Below, in pieces: positions 57,767-64,000 of a stretch of DNA of 64,000 bases. Positions within the stretch are counted from its first letter, which is position 1; each line of letters opens with the position of its first letter. The stretch is taken from assembly GCA_028292265.1 (NCBI GenBank), contig JAQGMR010000058.1:1-64000 (forward strand), in the 5' to 3' direction. Source of the DNA: Herminiimonas sp. (GTDB taxonomy: Bacteria; Pseudomonadota; Gammaproteobacteria; Burkholderiales; Burkholderiaceae_D). The notes under the pieces were generated by a model. The model had not been told where the DNA came from. It was given only the letters and a program-made list of their open reading frames with translations, and ran no database searches. The translations under genes were made by a program, and so were the position numbers.

Positions 57767-59077
57767 TTACTTATTGGCCTTCTGGAACCGGACAAGCTGA
57801 TCGTCACCGCGCTGGACTGCGGTGTCGAGCGCCTCTTTCGCGCTCTTCTTGCCAGTCCAGACGTTTTCCAGTTCCTCATCGATGATGGTGCGGATCTGCA
57901 CAAAGTTGCCGAGCCGGATACCGCGTGACTTCGATGTGGTCTTGACGATCATCTGTTGAACGGAGACATCCGTCCCGGGATTTTTTTCATAGAAGCCAGA
58001 CTTTTTGGTCAGCTCGTACGCGGCCTTGGTGATTGGCAGGTAGCCGGTTTCCTGGTGCCACTTGGCTTGCAGTTCAGGCTGCGAGAGGAATTTGAAAAAC
58101 TTCGCCACTGCCTTGTATTCATCGGGCTTCTTGCCGCTCATGGCCCACAGCGACGCACCGCCGATGATGGTGTTTTGTGGTGCGCCCTTGACGTCACTGT
58201 AATAAGGCAGCGGCGAGACGGCGAACTTGAATTTGGCGTTCTTGGCGATGTTGGCATAGGCAGCGCTGGACGAAGTAAGCATGCCGCATTCACCAGAATA
58301 AAACTTTGCTTCTGGCTCATTCTTGCGGCCGGCATAGGTGAACAGGCCCTGCTTGGCCCAGTTCGCCATGTTCTCGATGTGGCGCACATGCAGTGGGCTA
58401 TTGAATTTAAGGCGCGTATCCATGCCGCCAAAGCCATTGTCCTTCGATGCAAACTCGACGTTATGCCAGGCCGAGAAGCTCTCCAGTTGCACCCACGACT
58501 GCCAACCAGTGGTGAAGCCGCATTTTTCACCGTTCGCTTTCAGCTTTGCCGCGGCCGCCGTCACATCCTGCCAAGTGACGGGCGGCTTGTTGGGGTCCAT
58601 GCCCGCCTTCGCGAACGCGTCCTTGTTGTAGTAAAAAACCGTGGTGGAGCTATTAAACGGGAAGGACACCATGTCACCGTTGGGCGCGGTGTAATAGCCG
58701 GACACGGCGGGGATGTAGACCGACGGATCGAACTTTTCGCCAGCCAGCTTCATGACTTCCGTCACCGGTTTGATGGCGCCCTTCGAGTACATCATGGTGG
58801 CCGTGCCGACCTCAAAGACCTGAAGAATGTTTGGCGCATTGCCGGCGCGATATGCAGCTATGGCAGCCGCCATCGCTTCGTCGTAGCTACCTTTGTAGAC
58901 GGCGTTGACCTTGTATTCAGACTGGCTCTTGTTGAACTCGTCTGCAAGACCGGCGACGCGATCGCCCAGGGCCCCGGTCATTGAGTGCCACCAGGCGATT
59001 TCGGTGACCGCATGCGCGGACGAAGTCATGGCGGCGAGCGCCAGCGCGGCGGCAAGCGATTTGAACTTGAGTTGCAT
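57767..59077 (-). CDS. ugpB: sn-Glycerol-3-phosphate-binding periplasmic protein UgpB
   Basis: The periplasmic solute-binding protein, 436 residues. A signal peptide ends at SSAHAV (about 23). EIAWWHSMTGALGDRVAGLADEFNKSQSEYKV is characteristic of UgpB. FPFNSSTTVFYYNKDAF and GGASLWAMSGKKPDEYKAVAKFFKFL follow. An AGGAG Shine-Dalgarno is present. First gene of the operon; no ugpQ phosphodiesterase follows ugpC. Confidence 0.94.
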   Translation of the reverse strand: MQLKFKSLAAALALAAMTSSAHAVTEIAWWHSMTGALGDRVAGLADEFNKSQSEYKVNAVYKGSYDEAMAAAIAAYRAGNAPNILQVFEVGTATMMYSKGAIKPVTEVMKLAGEKFDPSVYIPAVSGYYTAPNGDMVSFPFNSSTTVFYYNKDAFAKAGMDPNKPPVTWQDVTAAAAKLKANGEKCGFTTGWQSWVQLESFSAWHNVEFASKDNGFGGMDTRLKFNSPLHVRHIENMANWAKQGLFTYAGRKNEPEAKFYSGECGMLTSSSAAYANIAKNAKFKFAVSPLPYYSDVKGAPQNTIIGGASLWAMSGKKPDEYKAVAKFFKFLSQPELQAKWHQETGYLPITKAAYELTKKSGFYEKNPGTDVSVQQMIVKTTSKSRGIRLGNFVQIRTIIDEELENVWTGKKSAKEALDTAVQRGDDQLVRFQKANK

Positions 59078-59104
59078 TTCCCGTCTCCTGAAAATTATTA
59101 TGGT

Positions 59105-59122
59105 ATGTCCCTGCGATGACCG
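59105..59122 (-). promoter_or_regulatory. Pho-box-like site upstream of ugpB
   Basis: On the - strand CGGTCAT and GGGACAT are two 7-bp direct half-sites spaced by 4 nt, the layout of a PhoB box (consensus CTGTCAT). AT-rich CATAATAATTTT follows as a possible -10. PhoB control of ugp is known in E. coli. The second half-site is weak and spacing to the -10 is short. Confidence 0.4.
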
Positions 59123-59316
59123 GAGAATTACGTCGGTTGCTCGTGCGCGTTAACCCGTGTCTGCCTGCCGCACTGAGACTGCCAGCCTGATCTTCAGGGA
59201 AGCAACCCGCGCACCGGACCGTGGGCTCTCATGAATACTGGCGCCAGACACAGGCTTCCCGCACCCATTTGGCCCGGAACGGCAAATACAATAACCCATG
59301 CCATCGACCCCGCCAC

Positions 59317-59322
59317 TATAAT
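59317..59322 (+). promoter_or_regulatory. -10 element of a putative ubiA promoter
   Basis: A perfect TATAAT about 97 nt upstream of the ubiA ATG. No convincing -35 hexamer is seen at 16-18 bp. Confidence 0.35.
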
Positions 59323-59418
59323 TTAATTTTGCGGCGCAGCGAATCTGCTGCCTCGAATCCGGCGCCTTGAAGCGGTGGCGCCAAATCCGACGTCCCAAAC
59401 CCCGCGAATTTTAATCAT

Positions 59419-60279
59419 ATGTCTGAGCGAGTTCAATCGTATTTGCGCCTGGTAAGGCTAGACAAGCCGATCGGCATTCTGCTGCTTCTTTGGCCCACGC
59501 TCTCGGCCCTGTGGCTCGCCTCACATGGCAAACCCGACTGGCACCTCGTCCTGATTTTTTCGCTTGGCACGGTACTCATGCGCTCAGCGGGATGTGCCGT
59601 TAATGATGTGGCGGACCAGGATTTCGATCGCCATGTAAAGCGCACTGCCGACCGCGAACTGACCAGCGGTCGAGTCTCGACGCGGGAAGCGCTGGTGGTG
59701 GCGAGCGGCCTGGCCGTGCTCGCTTTCTTTCTGATCCTGCCACTCAACGCTTTGACAAAATGGCTTTCCGTTGCGGCGGTGCTGATTGCTGCCAGCTATC
59801 CCTATTTCAAGCGCTTCTTCGCCCTGCCGCAGGCCTACCTTGGTATCGCCTTCGGGTTCGGCATTCCGATGGCGTATGCAGCTGTGCAGGAAACCGTGCC
59901 GCCCGCTGCCTGGCTACTGCTGCTGGCTAACGTGTTTTGGGCGCTGGCTTATGACACCGAGTACGCCATGGTTGATCGCGACGACGACTTGCGCATCGGC
60001 CTGCGCACCTCGGCCATCACCTTCGGTCGCTTCGATGTGGCCGCGGTCATGCTGTGCTATGCCATCAGCCTTTGCATTGTGTTTGCGGTAGGCTGGCATG
60101 AAGGCTTGCGGGCATGGTTTGCGGTCGGCATGGCGGTCGCAGTCGCGCTCGCGCTCTATCATTACAGCCTGATCCGGCGTCGTGATCGGGCTGGGTGCTT
60201 CACCGCATTCCTGAACAATAATTGGTTGGGGGCCGCCGTTTTCGCCGGCATCGCGCTCGACTTTGCGCTGCGGCGCTAA
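59419..60279 (+). CDS. ubiA: 4-Hydroxybenzoate octaprenyltransferase
   Basis: An inner-membrane aromatic prenyltransferase of ubiquinone synthesis, 286 residues with about eight to nine helices. The two Asp-rich motifs are [11 protein letters not shown] (about 59-69) and [13 protein letters not shown] (about 178-190). [22 protein letters not shown] is the usual N-terminal signature. It functions upstream of UbiH-type hydroxylases such as 30278-31696. Confidence 0.97.
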   Translation: MSERVQSYLRLVRLDKPIGILLLLWPTLSALWLASHGKPDWHLVLIFSLGTVLMRSAGCAVNDVADQDFDRHVKRTADRELTSGRVSTREALVVASGLAVLAFFLILPLNALTKWLSVAAVLIAASYPYFKRFFALPQAYLGIAFGFGIPMAYAAVQETVPPAAWLLLLANVFWALAYDTEYAMVDRDDDLRIGLRTSAITFGRFDVAAVMLCYAISLCIVFAVGWHEGLRAWFAVGMAVAVALALYHYSLIRRRDRAGCFTAFLNNNWLGAAVFAGIALDFALRR

Positions 60280-60326
60280 TGTGGTGTTGAAGGACAAAAC
60301 AAGTCCTGCATGGGAGTGACAATCAA

Positions 60327-60947
60327 ATGCTGACGTTATGGGGACGCACCAATTCAATCAATGTCCAGAAAGTGTTGTGGACGCTGGCCGAAGTGGCCAC
60401 GCCGTTTGAATTGGTTAATGCAGGCCGCGAATTCGGCTTGGTGGACACGCCGCAATACCTGGCCATGAACCCAAACGGAAAAGTGCCCACCTTGCGCGAC
60501 GGCGAACTCGTGCTGTGGGAGTCGAACGCCATCGTGCGCTATCTGTGCGCCCGCTATGGTGACGCCACACTTTATCCGACGGACCTTGCCGTTCGGGCCG
60601 ATGGAGAGCGCTGGATGGACTGGTGCGTCTCCACCGTTACGCCGGAGATGACACCGCTGTTCTTTGGATTGATCCGCACGCCGCCCGAGCAGCGCAATCA
60701 AACCGAGATCAACGCGGCGGCAATAGCCATGAATGAATTGGCGGGCATGGTGGACGCGGCGCTGGACGGGCGGGACTACCTGGCCGGCAGCGCGTTTTCC
60801 ATGGCCGACATTCCGCTCGGCTGCTACATCTATCGCTGGTCGGCCTTGCCGATTGAGAGGTCGCGGTACCCAAACCTTGAAGCGTGGCAGGCGCGCCTGG
60901 CTGAACGTGACGCGTTTCGTCGGCATGTGATGCTGCCGCTAAGGTAA
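60327..60947 (+). CDS. Glutathione S-transferase family protein
   Basis: A 206-residue GST with a thioredoxin-fold N-terminus (MLTLWGRTNSINVQKVLWTLAE; candidate catalytic Ser10 or Asn9), MNPNGKVPTLRDGELVLWESNAIVRYL for glutathione binding, and a helical C-terminal domain including FSMADIPLGCYIYRW. A GGGAGTG Shine-Dalgarno is present. It is distinct in sequence from the GST at 42107. Substrate unknown. Confidence 0.9.
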   Translation: MLTLWGRTNSINVQKVLWTLAEVATPFELVNAGREFGLVDTPQYLAMNPNGKVPTLRDGELVLWESNAIVRYLCARYGDATLYPTDLAVRADGERWMDWCVSTVTPEMTPLFFGLIRTPPEQRNQTEINAAAIAMNELAGMVDAALDGRDYLAGSAFSMADIPLGCYIYRWSALPIERSRYPNLEAWQARLAERDAFRRHVMLPLR

Positions 60948-61125
60948 GGAGTTGCTGTCGATCTGGCGCGGTGCCTGGTGCCAGCGCGATGTGCCCGGGC
61001 GCTGACTCTCAGGAAAAGCGGTGCTCAGGCTTTGATTTGTACCCGAGTCAATGACTGCGCGCGACTGCTGGCCGACCTCGCCGATCGCCTCGTAACTTGC
61101 GCGCCAACGCGGAAACATCGCCGTC

Positions 61126-61950
61126 TCAATCCCGGCCAAACTCTTCGCCCATTTCGCGCCCGCGCGCGGCGGCAGCCTTCAAGGCCGTGACGATCGCCTG
61201 CTTCACACCGGCCGCTTCCATGCTGGACAGCGCGGCATGGGTCGTGCCTCCCTTCGATGTCACGCGCTCTCGCAGTACCGACACCGGCTCCGGCGACTGC
61301 GCCGCCAGTTGCGCCGCTCCAGTAAAAGTTGCGACCGCCAATTCCGTTGCCTGTTCCGCCGTCAATCCCATTTCTTCGCCTGCCTGTTGCATCGCCTCGA
61401 TGAAATAGAAGACATAAGCTGGCCCGCTGCCCGAGACCGCCGTCACCGGATCAATCAGCGCCTCATCGTCGAGCCATACCGTGGCACCAACGGCGCCCAG
61501 GATTGCGTTCGCTGTCTCCCGCTGCTGCGCCGAGACACCTTCGAGGGCGACCATGCCGGTGACTCCGCGGCCTATCAATGCCGGTGTATTGGGCATTGTC
61601 CGCACGATTGCGGTATGGCCGCCAAGCCAGCGCGACAGGTCACTGGCGCGAATGCCTGCGGCGATCGACAGCACGAGTTGCTTACGCAACTGCGGCGCCA
61701 ATTGCCTGGCGACCTCCCGCATCTGCTGCGGCTTTACCGCGAGGACGATGACATCGCTTGCTGCCACCGCCGCATCGATCTGCTTTGCAGTGCTCACCTT
61801 GAAGTGCGAACGTAACCGCTCCAGCGCCGCTTCTTCCGGATCGACCACGTGTATGTTCGCCGCGGGAATGATTTCGGTCGCGAGGCCGCCGATGAGGGCG
61901 GTCGCCATGTTGCCGCCGCCGATGAAGGTGATTTTCAGTTCATTGTGCAT
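61126..61950 (-). CDS. proC: Pyrroline-5-carboxylate reductase
   Basis: The last enzyme of proline synthesis, 274 residues. The Rossmann motif is ITFIGGGNMATALIGGL (7-23). The catalytic/oligomer region is DPVTAVSGSGPAYVFYFIEAM and the C-terminal signature is SKGGTTHAALSSMEAAG. The ATG at 61950 overlaps the yggS end by 11 nt. A longer upstream frame is not family-like. Confidence 0.97.
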   Translation of the reverse strand: MHNELKITFIGGGNMATALIGGLATEIIPAANIHVVDPEEAALERLRSHFKVSTAKQIDAAVAASDVIVLAVKPQQMREVARQLAPQLRKQLVLSIAAGIRASDLSRWLGGHTAIVRTMPNTPALIGRGVTGMVALEGVSAQQRETANAILGAVGATVWLDDEALIDPVTAVSGSGPAYVFYFIEAMQQAGEEMGLTAEQATELAVATFTGAAQLAAQSPEPVSVLRERVTSKGGTTHAALSSMEAAGVKQAIVTALKAAAARGREMGEEFGRD

Positions 61951-62644
61951 AGTCTCTGTGTCCAAAAATCGCGGTGCCAATCCGCACGATGGTTGCGCCT
62001 TCGGCGACTGCCGCGGCAAGGTCGCCCGACATGCCCATGGAAAGCGTGTCGACCGCCAGTCCCTCAGCACGCAGCCGGGCTAGCAGCTCGCGCATGCGCA
62101 CAAACGGTGTGCGCTGTTTTTCTGGGTCGCCAGCCGGCTCAGGAATAGCCATCAAGCCGCGCAGGCGCAAGCGCGGCATGGACGCAACCTTCTGAGCGAG
62201 TGCCAACACTTCTTCGGGCGCCACACCACTCTTGCTTGCTTCGCCGCTGATATTGACCTGCAAACAGATGTTCAGTGGCGGCATGCCTTCGGGCCGCTGG
62301 TCCGACAAGCGTTGCGCCGTTTTTTCACGATCAACCGCATGGACCCAATCAAAGTGCGAGGCGATCTGCCGGGTTTTGTTGCTCTGGATCGGGCCGATAA
62401 AGTGCCACGTCAACGCCAGGTCGGGCCGCATGGCATGCACCGCGGTCATCTTGTCGAGCGCTTCCTGCAGGTAGTTCTCGCCGAATGCGACTTGCCCGTT
62501 GGCGGCCGCCTCAACCACAGCGTCCGGCCCGAAGGTCTTCGACACCGCAAGCAACCCGATAGTGGCCGGGTCGCGATCCGCCTTGTGCGCAGCTTCCACA
62601 ATCGCGGTGTGCACGGCTTGCAAGTTGTCGGAGATTGCGGACAT
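61940..62644 (-). CDS. yggS: PLP homeostasis protein YggS
   Basis: A fold-type III PLP-binding protein without known enzymatic activity, 234 residues. The PLP lysine is in LLAVSKTFG (K36). FGENYLQEALDK, WHFIGPIQSNK and LSMGMSGDLAAAVAEGATIVRIGTAIFG are conserved. The ATG at 62644 is preferred over a TTG two codons earlier. It is co-transcribed with proC, and divergent from pilT as in many Proteobacteria. Confidence 0.96.
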   Translation of the reverse strand: MSAISDNLQAVHTAIVEAAHKADRDPATIGLLAVSKTFGPDAVVEAAANGQVAFGENYLQEALDKMTAVHAMRPDLALTWHFIGPIQSNKTRQIASHFDWVHAVDREKTAQRLSDQRPEGMPPLNICLQVNISGEASKSGVAPEEVLALAQKVASMPRLRLRGLMAIPEPAGDPEKQRTPFVRMRELLARLRAEGLAVDTLSMGMSGDLAAAVAEGATIVRIGTAIFGHRDYAQ

Positions 62645-62849
62645 AATCAATTAACGTAGAGAAATAGTGGTGGTCGCGCGAAGGGCGGGACGGGACAATA
62701 GCAAAGTAACACTGAGTCCAGTCTCCGGAGCGTGCGCGACTGAAGAAGCACGGATGTATAGCTTCGCTGCCGCCTGCCACGCAGTTCCAGGCCGCCTTCA
62801 TCTCGAACCAATTGACGCCTTTGTCAGCATGAAGCCCCAAGGATTATAA

Positions 62850-63893
62850 ATGGACATCTCCGAACTGCTCGCCTTCTCGGTCAAGAACAAGGCTTCCGAC
62901 CTGCACCTGTCGTCCGGCCTGCCGCCGATGATCCGGGTGCATGGCGACGTCCGCCGCATCAACCTGCCGCCCCTTGAGCACAAGGACGTGCACGGGATGA
63001 TCTACGACATCATGAACGATGGCCAGCGCAAGGTATATGAAGAACACCTTGAAATCGACTTCTCGTTCGCAATCCCTGGCCTCGCACGCTTCCGCGTCAA
63101 TGCTTTCAACCAGGACCGGGGCGCTGCCGCGGTGTTGCGTACGATTCCCGCCACGGTGCTGACGCTGGAACAACTGAATGCGCCAAAAATCTTTACCGAA
63201 CTGGCAGCACGGCCACGTGGACTGGTGCTGGTGACCGGGCCAACAGGGTCCGGCAAGTCGACCACGCTGGCCGCGATGGTCAACTACGTCAATGAAAACG
63301 ACTACGCGCACATCCTGACCATTGAGGACCCGATCGAGTTTGTGCATGAATCGAAAAAGTGCCTGATCAATCAGCGTGAAGTCGGTCCGCATACCCATTC
63401 ATTCGCCGCCGCCCTGCGCTCGGCATTGCGCGAAGATCCGGACGTCATCCTCGTTGGCGAATTGCGTGACCTTGAAACGATCCGACTGGCATTGTCCGCT
63501 GCGGAAACCGGCCATCTGGTGTTCGGCACACTGCATACCTCGTCGGCGGCCAAGACCATCGACCGTATCATCGACGTCTTCCCCGGCGACGAGAAAGAAA
63601 TGGTGCGTGCCATGCTGTCCGAGTCCCTGCAGGCCGTCATCTCGCAAACCCTGCTGAAGACCAAGGACGGTTCAAGCCGCATTGCGGCACACGAGATCAT
63701 GATCGGCACGCCGGCTATTCGGAACCTGATTCGCGAAGGCAAGGTGGCGCAGATGTATTCCGCTATCCAGACCGGCTCCAACGTCGGCATGCAAACTCTG
63801 GACAGTAACCTGCTGGACCTGGTCCGACGCAATATCATTTCTGGCGCGTCCGCTCGCATGGCTGCGAAGACGCCGGAGAACTTCCCGGGCTGA
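62850..63893 (+). CDS. pilT: Type IV pilus retraction ATPase PilT
   Basis: A hexameric secretion-type ATPase powering pilus retraction, 347 residues. Walker A is GPTGSGKST (130-138), the Asp box is ILTIEDPIEFVH, Walker B is VILVGELRDLETI and the His box is GHLVFGTLHTSSAAKTIDRIID. The PilT-specific AIRNLIREGK motif is present. An AAGGAT Shine-Dalgarno precedes the ATG. Confidence 0.98.
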   Translation: MDISELLAFSVKNKASDLHLSSGLPPMIRVHGDVRRINLPPLEHKDVHGMIYDIMNDGQRKVYEEHLEIDFSFAIPGLARFRVNAFNQDRGAAAVLRTIPATVLTLEQLNAPKIFTELAARPRGLVLVTGPTGSGKSTTLAAMVNYVNENDYAHILTIEDPIEFVHESKKCLINQREVGPHTHSFAAALRSALREDPDVILVGELRDLETIRLALSAAETGHLVFGTLHTSSAAKTIDRIIDVFPGDEKEMVRAMLSESLQAVISQTLLKTKDGSSRIAAHEIMIGTPAIRNLIREGKVAQMYSAIQTGSNVGMQTLDSNLLDLVRRNIISGASARMAAKTPENFPG

Positions 63894-63976
63894 GTCCCGA
63901 AGCCGGTCGATTGACCACCGCACGCTCACACTCGCGCCCCGTTTTCACATGATGCGGCGCACAGCAAGGACAGACC

Positions 63977-64000
63977 ATGGAACGCGAACAGGCCACTAAA
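63977..64000 (+). CDS. pilU: Start of pilU (PilT-like ATPase), truncated by the window edge
   Basis: The last 24 nt encode MEREQATK with an AAGGA Shine-Dalgarno 8 nt upstream of the ATG, 83 nt after pilT. PilU of betaproteobacteria commonly begins ME(R/K)xQATK, and pilU usually follows pilT. Only eight codons are visible, so the call rests mainly on context. Confidence 0.6.

Larger units (their letters stand above)
59078..59418. other. ugpB-ubiA divergent intergenic region
   Basis: 341 nt containing the Shine-Dalgarno and promoter of ugpB, a Pho-box-like site and a -10-like element for ubiA. No gene seen. Confidence 0.5.

Noticed and set aside
57956..58984. Long + strand open frame (342 codons) opposite ugpB
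   Set aside because: Antisense shadow of ugpB; composition is His/Arg/Gly-rich as expected from a reverse frame.

Overview
This window looks like chromosomal backbone from a betaproteobacterium of the order Burkholderiales, most likely family Oxalobacteraceae (Herbaspirillum/Noviherbaspirillum/Herminiimonas-like). That placement is an inference from gene order (miaB-phoH-ybeY-corC-lnt-glyQS-gmhB-plsC; lptD-surA-pdxA-rsmA divergent from amgK-murU; queA-tgt-yajC-secD-secF; yggS-proC next to pilT-pilU), from Gram-negative outer-membrane genes and from GC-rich codon use. No rRNA, tRNA, CRISPR array, prophage or insertion sequence was recognised.

Layout. 1-3310 is the most accessory-looking part: a collagen-like repeat lipoprotein, an orphan RsbRD-type histidine kinase and an AbiEi-like orphan antitoxin, separated by non-coding stretches. 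3311-15007 is a long + strand housekeeping run covering tRNA modification, ribosome maturation, lipoprotein acylation, glycyl-tRNA synthetase, heptose phosphatase and phospholipid acyltransferase. gloA (-) is followed by a tricarballylate (tcuA-tcuB) operon with its own GntR/FCD regulator and a split chromate transporter (15763-20322). 20451-26961 (-) is the envelope operon lptD-surA-pdxA-rsmA. Divergent from it is amgK-murU-pepP-ubiH-like (27147-31696). The split proton-translocating transhydrogenase pntAa-pntAb-pntB runs on the - strand, then a Nudix hydrolase and mnmA on +.

36694-41858 holds a tripartite-tricarboxylate binding protein and an iron-handling island. The island has bfd with a promoter and Fur box, feoA-feoB plus a small Cys-rich membrane protein behind another Fur box, and bacterioferritin. 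Next come a GST, purB, cytochrome c' and its likely partner cytochrome b561, and the Sec/queuosine cluster secF-secD-yajC-tgt-queA (-). recG-oxyR (+) follows, then a ugpBAEC glycerol-3-phosphate ABC operon (-) with a putative Pho box, ubiA, a second GST, proC-yggS (-), pilT, and the first eight codons of pilU at the right edge.

The most unusual signals are these. A terminator-like hairpin lies between a perfect Shine-Dalgarno and the ugpA start codon. A Cys-rich single-span protein is translationally coupled to feoB. Bacterioferritin has Thr where a di-iron Glu is expected. A tandem-repeat collagen-like lipoprotein sits at the left edge. Several housekeeping enzymes (RsmA, UbiH-like, GmhB, LptD, RecG) carry low-complexity extensions. 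Starts were chosen from family length, Shine-Dalgarno and overlaps; all assignments are read by eye from the sequence and none was database-checked.
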